The position numbers were made by a program, and so were the translations under genes. This document shows positions 1 to 11,945 of a stretch of DNA of 64,000 nt, piece by piece. The DNA is from Euborellia annulipes. Its lineage: Eukaryota > Arthropoda > Insecta > Dermaptera > Anisolabididae. The stretch's first letter is position 1. The number at the start of each line of letters is the position of its first letter. The notes below the pieces were generated by a model, which worked only from the letters and a program-made list of their open reading frames with translations, searched no databases and was not told the origin of the DNA. The DNA is taken from positions 1-64,000 of the forward strand of contig JAKCPI010025700.1 in assembly GCA_023213315.1 (NCBI GenBank), given 5' to 3'.

Positions 1-199
1 AATAATAATTTTCTATTAAAATTTAGAAAAATACTGTTTTGTTTATTAGAAGGGGTGATTCACACCCTTTCTCAACCCTCCACCTGGGGTACACGACTTC
101 ATCATAGCGTTGTATTTAAAAATTGGATAATTTTATAAGTATATTTTAAGAGAGAAAAAAAAATAATAATTGAAAACAGAAATTTAATTTATTATGCAA

Positions 200-470
200 A
201 TGAGATATGAAAAGAATCATTACCGTAATAATATGATGACCAGACGGGGAGTAAATGAGTTGGGGGATGAACCTCTTATTTGCACAAATAACACAATATA
301 AAAAAAAACTAAACACACGAGAGAGAGATTGAGAAAGAAGCTCCAAACGACTGACTCATGTCTCGACTCAAATAAATTAAAAGACAAACCGCCTGATAGA
401 CAGGCAACCAGCAAACAAGCAGACATCGATCGATAGAGAAATAAGCATTGCTCTCTGAACGCCCAAGAAA
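200..470 (-). other. Y-type exon-like block
   Basis: A block richer in G+C than its surroundings, repeated at about 7330-7560 and 20,950-21,230. On the minus strand it ends in ACG|GTAATG, a possible splice donor. A 68-codon open frame (426-220) with a hydrophobic start runs through it, but the other copies are open in different frames and the protein is not conserved. It is most likely non-coding or decayed. Confidence 0.3.
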
Positions 471-1222
471 AAAAAATTAAATTCTCTATTTATAAAAATT
501 CCATTCACTTGCAAACTAACGGGGTTTTATCAGTTGGGAATTAATTCGAAATTAAATAACTATTAAAAGACTCCCTTTATTTACCCACTTAAAACTCACC
601 CCCGAATAGAAAGAATTTACTCATTGCCCTACCAATCATTTCTATAGACCTAATATAAAAAGGAGATAATTTTTTTATTATTATTCTAAGTTAGAAATAG
701 AGAATTAGAAATTGTAAGAAGAAATTTTTGAATCTTATATTTTTTCATATCAAGAAAGTTGATTTGTTATTAAAATGATTTGGTAAAAATAATGAAAAAA
801 ATTCGAATTTCTCTCAAAAAGGATTCTGTTGGTAGCGTAATCAAAGGGGGGAGAAAGAGACTTCTATAGAAATGATAATCAACTATCATAAAATGAGGGA
901 GGATTTCTTTTGGACTATAAGAGATTTTAAAATTAATAAAAAGGATATGGGGGAGGATTTTGTCCCTTAAATCGTGAAAAATATGAAGAAAAAAATGAGC
1001 TATTTTGGAAGTTAGGCCTAAAAAGAAAATTGAATTATTTTTTCCTCAATGAAACATTATATAAATTATATTAAGAAAATTTGTAGAGTAAGAAAATAAC
1101 ATAGGGGGGGGGGGGGGGTATATATTTAAAAAAAAAAGTAATTAAATTAATTTTCATATAAAATTCTAAAATGTTTAAATGAGAAAAAGGAATAGAATGT
1201 TATTCATTAATTTATTTTAATA

Positions 1223-1675
1223 CAGTAGAACCTCGCTTAACGAGCACCTCTCATAACGAGCAAAATAAAAAAAATGTAAAAGAGCTTAACGAGCGATTTT
1301 TGGCATAACGAGTACAAAATACGGGCTAAATTTAGTGATTACAATTTACAAAAAAAAAAAAAAAAAAATTAATTTAATTTAATGTAGCATCGTAGGTCGC
1401 TTGTGATCCCCCATTTTCTCAAACTTGTGTTATATTAATGTACAATAAAATTTAATTAAATTATTAGCAAGATAATCAGGAAATAAATTTGTAATTTTTT
1501 GTGTTAAAAATTTATTAAACCTGTGCATCGAAGAAAAAGGCGGAGCCATCAGAGAGTATTTTTTCGACATGAAAGGCATTAATTAACATATTTTAGAATT
1601 GTTTCGCATTACGATTGTTTTGCTTTACGAGTTTGATTCTGGAACGAATTAAACTCGTTAAGCGAGGTTCCACTG
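1223..1675. mobile_element. pogo/Tigger-type MITE, copy 1
   Basis: Terminal inverted repeats read CAGTAGAACCTCGCTTAACG on the left and the reverse complement of CAGTGGAACCTCGCTTAACG on the right, flanked by TA on both sides, the target of the pogo branch of Tc1/mariner. Inside, CATAACGAG-like and GCTTTACGAG-like motifs repeat. There is no transposase. Related copies lie at 8258, 21,982 and 25,233. Confidence 0.8.
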
Positions 1676-1830
1676 TATTTTATTTTTATAGATTTTAATG
1701 ATAATAAAATATTATAAAATGAGGGGGTTGTTATACTCGAGATTTGAAAAAAGAGAGGATCCCAGGAAAATGAAATTATTATTTGTGATATGAAATTATA
1801 AGATGAAAAAATTTGATTGTCAGAACTCAC

Positions 1831-1929
1831 CTAATGCAAAGAGGGAGGCTCGAAGTGCTCTGATACGGGGATGCTCAAACGTGAAGGTCGATGATGAAGG
1901 GAGAAGACGACCTCTGGCAATAGACACCC
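1831..1929 (-). other. Exon-like cassette b (99 nt)
   Basis: On the minus strand the block is bordered by TTTTTACAG before it and GTGAGT after it, both strong splice sites, and is richer in G+C than its flanks. One frame is open throughout (reads ..ARGRLLPSSS..); the frame shared by cassettes c, d and e ends in TAG just at the donor. Near-identical copy at 22,592; diverged copies at 8855 and 26,140. A first-exon-like block lies about 360 bases upstream (2289). Product unknown. Confidence 0.4.
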
Positions 1930-2288
1930 CTGTAAAAAATAAAAATTATTTTTTCTTATTAAATATGATTCGTGTGTTTGTGTGTAGAAAGAGAGAGTTT
2001 ACAAAAAAATAAAAAATGATAATAATATTTTAATTAGAAGGGAAAACGTACACACCTTACCACCCTCTGTTTTCCTTAAATGTAAAAAAAAAAATAATAA
2101 TTTTGTATTAGTATTTTAAATTTCATCAAAAAAAAAACAAAATAATAATATTGATAAAAGAATTTTTTAGTAATGTTATTTTTATTAGAACGGGAGATGT
2201 AAACCCCTTATCAAAAATAGAAATGGAAAAATTTGTAACTATATTTTAAGTAAAAAAATATAAATTAAAATGTGCAAATAATAAATAC

Positions 2289-2400
2289 CTTTCAAAAACG
2301 CACAAGAAGGGAAGCGCTTTTCATAGAGAGGCGAGTTCAGTCGACTGCCTCCTGGCTCGGGCTAATTGCAACTAAAACACTTTGCTTGCTTTCTTCTTAT
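2289..2400 (-). other. First-exon-like block Z, copy 1
   Basis: Conserved block ending on the minus strand in GAAAG|GTATTTATT, a possible donor. It contains an ATG followed by nine codons and a TGA before the donor. A TATA-like TTTTTATAAGAAG sits at its upstream edge, so it could be a promoter plus first exon. Related blocks: 9445, 15,869, 23,051, 28,574, 33,911 and 44,062. Upstream border is a guess. Confidence 0.3.
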
Positions 2401-2819
2401 AAAAATAAAAATTAATTTGCGTATGAGTTGATTATTTGCTAATGAAGATGACGCACTTGGATGTTTTTTTTTCTCTTCTGAAACAAAGAAATATTAATTT
2501 ATTATTTCCTATGTTATTGTATTATCTTAAGATAAGTTTTAATTAAATATTCAATAAAGATTATTTTTTTTTTATAAATTTCTTTTAATTAACCCATAAT
2601 CCCTTCACAATATCCATTTCAAATACAGTATATTAGCCAATGAAATATTAAATAAAAAAAATGAAAAATTAAATTTTCATAATAGAAATCATGAGGATTG
2701 TTAAGTTTTTTCAGAATTATATATAATATAAAAAAAAACTTTTCGTTCAGACGAGATAAAAAAATGAAATGCAGTGATAAGTGGCCTATTTTTAACGTGT
2801 CTGTTTTTCCCAAAGTTAA

Positions 2820-2990
2820 ATTATTAATAATTATCTCGATTCTGGGATGAAGGACATTTTTTTTTCGGAGAGGAGAGGAGCTGGGTTTTTTTTTTTTTTG
2901 GGGGGGGGGGTGTTTTTTTTAAAATTTTTAAATAATTTTATTAATTAATTTTTTTTTTTAATTTTTTAATTAATTACTTTAAACAACCCC
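2820..2990. repeat. Low-complexity segment missing from copy B
   Basis: T/A-rich stretch with an 18-base T run, a 10-base G run and TTAATTAATTTT repeats. It is flanked by direct repeats TAAATTATTA. The duplicate (near 23,583) has only one such repeat and lacks the stretch, so copy B probably lost it by recombination or slippage between the repeats. Confidence 0.7.
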
Positions 2991-3603
2991 TTTATTAAAT
3001 TATTAAAATTTAGAAGTAATTTATTCCCTCCATCCCTCTTGGCATTTTTAAACAATAATTAAAAAGTTAAAATATTTTTAACTTTATTCAGCCCAATAAA
3101 AAATCACCCCCTCCCCTCCCCCATGTTAAATAAATCGCAAAGAAGGTTTCAATTCCTTTAATTATTAAAAAAAAAAAATTAGAAAATTATATAAGTTGAT
3201 TCAGGGATGAGAATTTGTTGATACTCAAAAAAATAATTATTCTAGCCTATTAGTCGAAAGTAAAACAAGCTGACGAATAATTTATTAAAGTAAATATGAA
3301 GTAAATATTAACATGAAAAAAAATTTTTCTCTTCAATAAAAAAACATAAAAAACCCCCAAATGAATTAGGATTTGCTGCATTATTCACGAATTTTTTAAT
3401 AGTTAGGTATTTAATTATATTTAGAGTAGGTGAGTAATGAGAAAAATATTTTAATATTTTTTTTTGAAAATTTAGAATTATTAGTAATATTATAAGGTCA
3501 CAATCAAAGGCTCGAGTGAAAGAGAAAGAGAGAGAACTTGACAGCTTGAGAACCATTTCATAATAATCAAATATTAAAAGAAAAGAATAATAATTATGCC
3601 TAC

Positions 3604-3702
3604 CTAATAGCACAGAAGGAGCCGCAAGTTTGATGAGATGTTGCTGCTCACGCGACAAGCTCGATGGTGGGGGTAGAAGGCGAGCGACCACTAGTAATGC
3701 CC
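3604..3702 (-). other. Exon-like cassette a (99 nt)
   Basis: On the minus strand the block follows TTTTTTCAG and is followed by GTAGGC, both good splice sites. It is open in one frame through both borders (reads ..VARLLPPPSSLSREQQHL..). The duplicate at 24,192-24,291 is 100 nt, so that frame shifts near its 3' end. It resembles cassette b and the 42.65 kb exon (shared ..SNIS.. in another frame). Product unknown. Confidence 0.4.
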
Positions 3703-3894
3703 CTGAAAAAATAAATAAATAATATTGAAAAACCATTTTTTTCAATTTTAATATTTTAATATTATAAGGGGAGGTTATACACCATCTCTCACTCCCTGGT
3801 TATACAACTTAGTCATAGGGTTCCATAAAAAAAATTGAAAAATTTTATAAGTATATATAAAATTTTGACCTTTTATGCAAATGTGATATAAATA

Positions 3895-4370
3895 TCTTGG
3901 AATTTGGACTACATTTTTTCGAAAACTGAATAGTTTTTAAAATAATCAACGGAGAAAAAGACAATTTTCATTAATTTCAAAAAAAACAACGCAAAATCAT
4001 ACAGGTGTCATTAAAAAAAACATGTAAATATAAACAAATTCATATATTCATTTGTTTATATTTACATATTTTTTAAATGACACCTGTATGATTTTGTTTT
4101 GATTTTTTTCAAAATTAATGAAAAATATCAAAGAATGATATTATTATGATATTTTGACAAAAAATAGAAAATTTCAAAATTTCTGAAAAAACTTTTTAGG
4201 TAAAGTACTACACCCAGGTGACCTGAGTATTTACTCCAAAAGTTGAAAGAAATCTACAATTTTAGTTCATCGATCTGGCTGCATGCTTTTTTAAGCATTC
4301 GTGTTCATACACACACCCAAACGTAATTCCAAAAGAATATACGAGAAAGTTTGGGGAAGGCATTCCCGAT
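3895..4370. mobile_element. Foldback MITE, partly shared with copy B
   Basis: Contains a long hairpin (about 3990-4097: ATACAGGTGTCATT and its reverse complement around a TAAATATAAACAAAT stem) and ends near ATATACGAGAAAGT. The same family occurs at 55,345-55,995, where both ends are seen. The large duplication loses homology inside this hairpin. Confidence 0.6.
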
Positions 4371-7140
4371 TTTTTAAATTATAATTAGAAATATTTTCTA
4401 CGTTAGAATGTTCCTGGATAGAATGAAAATTTGTTAAGATATTTTTAAATATTTTACAGTTTTTTAAAGCAAAAAATTATAAAGGATTGCGAAATCAAGA
4501 ACATCTCGACAAGTAACTCCGAGCTACTTCGCTAAATTTAAGAAAAAAGGCTAAAAAAAAAGGAATCCGCTGGTAACCTAATCAAAAGACAGGGAGACAG
4601 AATTCTATAGATATTAATGATAGACAAATGTCATAAAATGAAAGGGAGGGGGGGGGGTATAATTTTTGAGACTCATCTCTCCCGTGTTATCTTTTATCTT
4701 TTATTTGGCGACGAGTTGAATGAAAAATTGCAGCACTTAATTATGAAAGGGCACGAAAGATTTTTTACAACCTTTGTCCTGAGGTTGGGGGACGGATAGT
4801 CCCCAAAACATTGACTCGGAAATAAAATATTTTGGGCCGAATAAAGTCTATTTATTTTACTTCACCTTCCTCAAAATGCTAGGCTAATTGTATGTATAAA
4901 ATTTCTTTACAAATTATATTTTCATCCGGATCTCCGGGAAATTTTAATTTTAAATAGTTTTTTTTTTAATCTAACATATTAAATAAAATTTTATATAATA
5001 ATTTTTATACAACAGGCGAATTAAAAAGATATAAAATATAAAAAAAAAATCAACAAGGGCCGCAAAAGGGGGTTAATTTGCGAATTATTTTGGTGTTCTT
5101 GTAGGAAGGAGCAAAGGACGCCTTAGTCGGGTAACGAATAAAATATTGAAACAACTTCAAATTGTTTGATTAAAATAATAATTTAATCAACTTGTGTTGT
5201 CTTAATATTTTGTTTTATATAATGAACGCGATTCCCGAAAGTCAGATGCCAAGCACAACAATTTTATGAGAAGTTAAGACCAACGGTTACTATGGTTTTG
5301 GTCCAACACAGGGACAAATTTACTATTATATTAGAACCGATCAAAATAAATTTTAAAGAGGCATTTTATATACAAAAGATTAATGAATATAGATAGATAG
5401 CTCTGAAATTGAAAGTTGACAGTTGAAACAAAAGGCTTTTCCACTTCTCTAATGAATAATATTTTAGTTTATGTCCTTTTTGCTTCCTTCTGTTTTCTTT
5501 CTACTGACATTTAATTAATAATGAATAATTGTAAGAAGAAATTTTTATATATTTTACTTTTTATAGTTAAATTTTTTCATATCCAGAAAATTTGATTAAA
5601 ACAAAAAAATGATAATTAAAAAAAAAAAAACATTCACGTTAAAAAAAAGAATCCGTTGCCTAATCAAAAGACAGGGACAGACTTCTATAGCTATACTATT
5701 AATAATAAACAACCCAAAAATTAGTTTTCAGGGTGGTTTACCTGGTGCAGAGAGAGAGAGAGAGGCAGGCTCTAAGGGTGCTGAGATGTTGATGCTGATG
5801 CTCAGGCGATTAGGTCGATGATGAAGGGAGAAGGCGACCACTAGACTAGCAAAGCCACCCTCTGGAAAAGATAAAAATTATTTAAATTATTATTTTTTCT
5901 TACTAAATAAGATTTCTGTGTTTGTTAAGTAAAAGAAAGAAAGAATTTGCCAGAATGGAGAATTTTACAAAAATTGAAATTATAATATTGATAAACGATT
6001 TTTTTTAAACATATTTATAAGGAAGAATTTTTATAATAGAAATTTTGTAACGAAGTAAGATGGTTGGTAATTGTAATTACTCCCTTTACACCTTCTTGTA
6101 TCCGCCCTTGGGGGGTGTGTGTAAAACTTATTCTCACTATATCAACGCAATAGAATAGAAATTAACTACTCTGTAGATAGAGAGGGGTAAACCAACTGGC
6201 TCCAGGCTCGATTTGAGTGCAATTAAAAGAATTAGATTACTTCGTTCAGCACGCAATTATAAAAAAAAATATCTTTTTAAAAATATTTCTCACCTTCAAT
6301 AATATTTTCATTTATTAGAGTAATTTTGAAAGACCCTTAAATAATCATCCCTTATTAAATTAATGACTAAGTAGGATGCAATATTTTTTATTAATATTTT
6401 TATTCTTTGTTTAAATACTTTCCTGTGGGATATATTTTATAGTAAAATGGGAAGGTTTATTGAATGTGTTTTTTTTATCTGTTTAAAAAGAAAATCCCGA
6501 AATTTTTAAGAAAAATGTTGTCGAATAGAATATAAGAGTAAATATGAAAGTAATTTGTCCCCTTCATCCCTCTCGGCATATTTAATTATTAATTGAGAAG
6601 TGATGTTGAATTGAATAATGTTTATTTACCTGATAGGAGAGAGAGGCCGAGATGTTGCTGTTGAACCGACGTGCGAGTCTCTGAGGTCCTGACTGATAAA
6701 GCTCTTTGCTTCCTTCTATCAGCTAACAATTATGAAAAAAAAAATTTCATTTGCGTATGAGTTGATTCTTTTATATTGATAATGACGCACTTGTATGATT
6801 TTTTCCAAAGATCTCTCTTCTGAAACAAAGAAATATTTAATTAATATTTCCTATTTTATTGTAAAATGTTAAGATTAATTTTAAATATTTAAAAAAGATT
6901 ATTTTCTTTTTTTTAAATTTGTTTTATTTGCTAACTCCCTTTACAAATATCCAATTTAAATATAAATTTATTAGATTATTTATAATAGAATATAATTGAC
7001 TAATCTAAAAGTATTATTTAGGTGAGTGCCATTATAAGTCAAATAAAAAAATTCAAATTATAGTTTTTTTAAGAATTAAATATAAATTTAATATAAAAAA
7101 AATTTTTTTTTTCTGATAAACGAGATAAAAAATGAAGTGG
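4371..7140. other. AT-rich spacer with old cassette fragments
   Basis: No conserved gene is visible. The stretch holds decayed pieces of the local unit: cassette d (5742-5861), first-exon-like remains near 6170-6240 and a relative of the 42.65 kb exon at about 6633-6710, which ends in CTATCAG|GTAAAT on the minus strand. The rest is A/T-rich with homopolymer runs. Confidence 0.5.
5742..5861 (-). other. Exon-like cassette d (120 nt)
   Basis: On the minus strand it follows TTTTCCAG and ends CCAG|GTAAAC. It is open in the frame shared with cassettes c and e (reads ..FSLHHRPNRLSIS.. then a serine/leucine stretch encoded by a CT repeat). It lies about 320 bases from weak first-exon-like remains. 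No start codon could be joined to it. Product unknown. Confidence 0.35.
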
Positions 7141-8257
7141 GTCATATTTAACGTGTCTGAAAGTGTGATTTACAGCCCTTCTGATAAACTCACCCTTCCC
7201 CTTGGGTACACGAATTCATTATATCTAAAAAATTGGATAATTTTATATAGCCTAAGTAATATATTTTAAGACAAAAAAAAAAAAAGAAAATAGAAATTTA
7301 ATTCGTTATCAAAATGAAATATGAATATATTCATTACCTTAATAATAAAATGACCAGACGGGGAGTAATGAGTTTAAGGGATGAACGTCTTATTTGCACA
7401 AATAACAACACAATATTAAATAAACAAAACACACGAGAGAGAAAGAGAGAGCAAGAGGTCCACGTAATGACTCGTGTCTCGTCTCGAATACTACTGACAG
7501 ACAGGCTGCAGGCATCGATCGATAGAGAAATAGCATTGTTCTCTAAGCGCCCAAATAATAAAATTAACAAATAAAATTTTATAAAAATTCTATTTACTCG
7601 CAAACTAACGGGGTTTTATTCCGTTGGGAATAAATTCGAAATTAAATAACTATTAAAAGACCACCTCTAAAACTCACCCCTAAAACCCCCAATTAAATAA
7701 AATACTTCCTATGGTTCTTTTTAATATTTATTTATTTATTAGGGATATATTCGAACTTAAAAAATAATTTTTAAAAGACTTACTTAATTAATCCACCCCA
7801 AAAACACACCTCCAATTAAATGAAAGGGAACACATCGCGTTCCCCTGGCCTAGTTATTATCAACTTAGTTAATGATATTTTTAATTTAGAAAAAATATAT
7901 TAAAATTATAAACTACACTCATATTCTTATAAACTGTTTACGAATATAATTTATTTTAATTAAAATTTAACAAACCTGGTGTGACTGTCGCACACCACAC
8001 AACCTTTTCTTACGCTCGGTAATCGAAAGTTGTGTCATGTGCTTGCCAAAACAGATTGTCGACATATAAGCTTATATAATTTCCTCCGATTTATTAGAAT
8101 TCAAGTTTTTTTTTTTTTTTTAAACACTATCCATTCACACTCAGCACTCACACACAGATGCCTGAGATATTTTGTTCACAGACACACAGACAGACAGACT
8201 GACAGACCATGTTGCAAAAACATAGGTTAGAGAAAGTATAAAAAAAACGAATGAATA

Positions 8258-8699
8258 CAGTAGAACTTCGCTTAACGAGCACCTCTTATAATGAGTAATT
8301 CGAATAACGAGAAAAATAAAAAAAATGTAAAAGAATGACTCGTTTAACGAGCGATTTTTGGCATAACGAGTACAAAATACGGGCTAAATTTAGTGATTAC
8401 AAGTTACATGATGCCCCATTTTCTCAAACTTGTGTTATATTGTTATTAATGTTCATGAATAAAAATTAATGAAGATAATCAGGAAATAAATTTGTATTTT
8501 TTTGTGTTAAAAGTTTATTAAACCTGTGCATCGAAGAAAAAGCCGCAAGAAAAGAGCCATAAGGAAGTATTTTTTCGACATAAAACGCATTAGCATATTT
8601 TACATTAATTTATGAGAGAAAAATTGTTTCGCATAGCGAGTGCTTTGCTTATGAGTTTGATTCTGGAACGAATTAAACTCGTTAAGCGAGGTTCCACTG
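8258..8699. mobile_element. pogo/Tigger-type MITE, copy 2
   Basis: Ends CAGTAGAACTTCGCTTAACG and ..CTCGTTAAGCGAGGTTCCACTG with TA on each side. It lies at the same place in the older unit as copy 1 does in copy A, so the insertion predates the amplification of the unit. Confidence 0.8.
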
Positions 8700-8854
8700 T
8701 ATTTTATTTTTATATCTTTAAATGATAATCAAAAATTATAAAATGAGGGGGTTGTTATACTCGAGATTTGAAAAAAGGGAGAATCCCAGTAAAATGAAAT
8801 TATTATTTGTGATATGAAATTATAAAATGAAAAAATTTAATTGTCAGAACTCAC

Positions 8855-8944
8855 ATATTGCAGAGAGAAGTGCGCTGAGATGGGGATGCTTGAGTGAGAA
8901 GGACAATGATGAAGGGAGAAGTCGACCTCTAGCAATAGACACCC
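8855..8944 (-). other. Exon-like cassette b, diverged copy (90 nt)
   Basis: Flanked on the minus strand by TTTTACAG and GTGAGT. It is nine bases shorter than the other b copies, a multiple of three, and stays open in the RLLPSS frame. The c/d/e frame is also open here, without the terminal TAG. Product unknown. Confidence 0.35.
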
Positions 8945-9444
8945 CTGTAAAAATAAAAATTATTTTTTCTTATTAAATATGGTTCGTCTGTTTGTTTATA
9001 GAAAGGGAGAGTTTACAAAAAAAATAAAAAATGATGATAATATTTTAATTAAAAGGGAAAACGTAAACACCTTACCACCCCCTTTTAACATTATTAAAAA
9101 TAATAATATACTTTTAAAACGAAATGTTAATCACAGTTATAATTTATATAATTGACGAGAGATAAAAGTTTAAGAATTTATATTTTCAATTATTAGCTAA
9201 ATTCTCTGCAATAGGGGTGGAGGGTGAGGAGGGAGAGAAAGTATTGAATTTCCTTAAATGTAAAAAAAAAAAAAAATAATTTTGATTTTTCATCAAAAAA
9301 ACAAAATAATAAAAGAATTTTTTAGTAATGTTATTTTTATTAGAACGGGAGATGTAAACCCCTTATCATAGAAATGGAAAAATTTGTAACTATATTTTAA
9401 ATAAAAAATTATAAATGAAAATGAAATGTGCAAATAATAAATAC

Positions 9445-9550
9445 CTTTCAAAAACGCAAAAGAAGGGAGGCGCTTTTCATAGAGAGGCGAGCTCAGTCGA
9501 CTGCCTCCTGGATCGGGCTGATTGCAACTAAAACACTTTGCTTGCTTTCT
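9445..9550 (-). other. First-exon-like block Z, copy 2
   Basis: Ends in GAAAG|GTATTTATT on the minus strand; carries the same short ATG..TGA frame before the donor as copy 1. About 500 bases upstream of the 8855 cassette. Confidence 0.3.
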
Positions 9551-10488
9551 TCTTATAAAAAAAAAATTAATTTGCGTATGAGTTATTATTTGCTAATGAA
9601 GATGACGCACTTGGATGTTTTTTTTCTCTTCTGAAACAAAGAAATATTAATTTATTATTTCCTATGTTATTGTATTATCTTTAAGATAAGTTATAAATAT
9701 TTAATATAGAATTTTTTTTTTAAATTTCTTTTAATTAACCCATAATCCCTTCACAAAATCCATTTCAAATACAGTATAATAGCTAATGAAATATTAAATA
9801 AAAAAAAAATGAAAAATTCAATTTTCATATTTGAAATCATTTTTAAGTTTTTTTCAAAATTATATATAATATTAATATAAATTAATTAATATAAAAAAAT
9901 ATTAAAACAACTACCACGAATTGTTTAATTAGAAAAATTATTCAATCAACTTGCTCAAGTTGTTTTTTTTGTAATCAAATGAAGCATAACTCTATGTGCA
10001 AAATCCTATGATAATAATTGCCTTTCAAAAATCCACTAGACTTCTAAATTTATATAAGAAAGTACTTAATGTTAAAAAATCATATATGTCTTAATGACAA
10101 TACTTTTTAAATACAAATTCTCTTATGGACCCTGGTTAAAAGGCATAAATAAAAATAAATTCCACCCAGTGGCGTAGTGAGCTTAACGCGCGCCCGGGGC
10201 ACAATACCTTTTAAGCGCCCCCCCCCCCCATTCGAAAACCATATAATATTATATGTAGAATATACAAAATTATTATGGGGGCGGTATAACTCGCCGAAAA
10301 TTTTCTCGCCCAAAGCAAAATCTCGCCTAAAACAAACTCGCCGAAAATCCGGAAAGTTCCAAAATAAAATATTTTTAAAAATCTTGTGTGACTGTCCCAC
10401 CAGATTTTTTGTGTCGACATACGTATATATAGTTTCCGCCGATATATTAGAAGATGAAATGAAATTTATAAGCAGGGCTCGGGCCCTC

Positions 10489-10745
10489 GGGCTTGGTCTA
10501 GTGGCTAGAGTGCTGGCCTTCTAAACCAAGGGTCAGGGGTTCGGACCCCTGGCAGTCCGATGATTTTATCTAAGCCATTTGGATACCAAATGGCTTAAAT
10601 AAGAATGGCTGGACCCCAAATATATATATTATTAATTAATATAACCGTTATCGTCAAAGTCTTATATGGCCTAAGTTGACGAAACGACTGTGTGCATGTG
10701 TGTGTGAGTGTGAGTAGGAATGAGAAAAAAGTGTGAGTGTTTTTT
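10489..10745 (+). mobile_element. tRNA-derived SINE, family 1
   Basis: The head (10,489-10,560) looks like a tRNA: outer 7-bp stem TCGGGCT/AGTCCGA, box A TGGTCTAGTGG, box B GGTTCGGACCC, and CTTCTAA in the anticodon loop (TCT, arginine-like). The body (..GCCTAAGTTG.. and TGTGTGAGTGTGAG) recurs at 13,255 (-), 13,700-13,760 and 54,262 (-), so this is a SINE and not a free tRNA gene. Confidence 0.75.
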
Positions 10746-10854
10746 TTTTTATTAAAAAAAAAGTACTAATAAAACCTCAAATTATGCATTTAAAAAGGCC
10801 GAAATATAAATAAATAAATCTATTACGACCCGCTTCAAAAATCAAAAATATTCT

Positions 10855-11175
10855 GTGTGTGTATGTGTTCAATTTTAAGCATGAAGGAATTGAGCTAGGA
10901 AGATGAAATTTTATATTTAAGTTAGGCGCCGCCCTAGGGCGTAAAATAAGCTTTTAATTAAAATCGGCCAAAGAATTTCGATGTACTTTTTCAGTTTTTT
11001 TCGATTTTCTCAAAATTCGTTCCAAAGATTTTGATTAAAATTCAAAAATCAATTATTTTTTAGATGTTCCTTAAAATGTATATTCTCATTTTGCTTTTGA
11101 AATCTTATGAAGACCACTTAACCCTTTTAGTTCATAAGAAAGATTGAAGCCAGGAATATAAATAGATATTTTCCC
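10855..11175. repeat. AGAGAAAGTA-type repeat, partial
   Basis: Part of a dispersed family whose most complete copy is 60,422-61,083. It shows AAGCATGAAGGAATTGAGCT, the ..AATCGGCCAAAG.. segment and the TTTTTAGATG segment. No coding frame. Confidence 0.6.
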
Positions 11176-11211
11176 ATATTTATAAATTTCAAAACATCGT
11201 CTAATACAGTG

Positions 11212-11431
11212 GTTTCCAAACTTTATGTTACCACGCCTCCCTTAAAAATAATTAATCTTATGACGCCCCCCCCCCATTTTTAAAATATTTTATTTATTCA
11301 TATTTATATTAAAACTAGCAATCATTTGGAAAATTGGTTCTGGGGGCCAATATTCGCGCCTCTCCTTAGACTAGACCGCGTCTCCCTAGGGAGGTGAGCC
11401 TCACAGTTTGGAAAAAGCTGGTATAAGGGTA
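11212..11431. mobile_element. hAT-type MITE, CAGTGGTTTCCAAA family, copy 1
   Basis: Ends CAGTGGTTTCCAAACTTT and AGTTTGGAAAAAGCTG form inverted repeats. Inner motifs ACTAGCAATCATTTGGAAAA and CCAATATTCGCGCCTC are shared with 13,824-14,149. No clear target duplication was found. Confidence 0.6.
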
Positions 11432-11466
11432 TTTTATGGCTGGTGGAATTTGTATTAGGATTGCAA

Positions 11467-11656
11467 GTTAGAAGAAAACGCAACCAGAATTTTTTCTTTA
11501 AAAATAGTATATTTTAACAGCTTACTTTTCGGCCTTGGTAAAAGCCATCCTCGCATGACCACTAACAGCTCAGAGGATGGCTTTGACCAAAGCCGAAATG
11601 CCAGCTGTTAAAATATATTTTTAAAGAAAACATTCCGGTTGCGTTTTCTTCTAACT
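11467..11656. mobile_element. Foldback element with a decayed hammerhead-like centre
   Basis: Left arm GTTAGAAGAAAACGCAACC and its reverse complement at 11,638-11,656 enclose two facing copies of a GGCTTT..AAAGCC stem followed by GAAA (11,572-11,600 on plus). The expected CTGANGA is degenerate here (CTCAGAGGA). It belongs with the Penelope-like foldbacks listed elsewhere. Confidence 0.5.
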
Positions 11657-11674
11657 TTCATTCCTGAAGAAAAA

Positions 11675-11945
11675 TATTTTTCTCAAATCTTATTTTCACC
11701 CCCTAGGGGGGTGTTTAATTTAAATATAAAATTTCAACCTCCTAGTTCAATTCCTTCATGTTTTAAATTGAACCCAAACAGACACACAGACAGACCATGT
11801 CGTGAAAACCACTTTTTTGGATTCAAGGGATCTCAGAACGTGTATATCCATCAAAATCTCGACATCGAATTTTTGACATGAATCCAATACTTTCTCTCTA
11901 TATATATGTATATTAACTTATACATATGGGTAAGAGAAAGTAAAA
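11675..11945. repeat. AGAGAAAGTA-type repeat, partial
   Basis: Shows CTAGTTCAATTCCTTCATG, a CAGACA run, CCATGTCGTGAAAACCACTT and TCCATCAAAATCTCGACATC. Ends near AAGAGAAAGTAA. Same family as 60,422-61,083. Confidence 0.6.

Larger units (their letters stand above)
1..4090. repeat. Segmental duplication, copy A (runs off window start)
   Basis: This block is nearly identical to 20,754-24,679, with only scattered substitutions and homopolymer-length changes over about 4 kb, so the duplication is recent. Both copies contain the same order of parts: a Y-type block (about 200-470), a pogo-type MITE, exon-like cassettes b and a, a first-exon-like block, and half of a hairpin repeat. Copy A has about 170 extra bases near 2820-2990. 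Homology stops at 4090 in the middle of a foldback hairpin. The left border lies outside the window. Confidence 0.95.
7170..9870. repeat. Diverged third copy of the local unit
   Basis: Matches about 50-2780 in order and orientation: CACCC-rich start, Y block (7330-7560), pogo MITE (8258), cassette b (8855), Z block (9445). Many substitutions and indels separate it from copies A and B, so it is older than their duplication. A repeat carrying CTGGTGTGAC ends is inserted near 7975-8250. Confidence 0.75.

Noticed and set aside
3308..3745. A 145-codon continuous protein
   Set aside because: Only the middle part is balanced and splice-bordered (3604-3702); the rest is AT-rich intron-like read-through.
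10489..10560. Functional arginine tRNA gene
   Set aside because: The stem and both internal boxes look good, but the anticodon stem has a mismatch, and the following body recurs at 13,255 and 54,262, as in a SINE.
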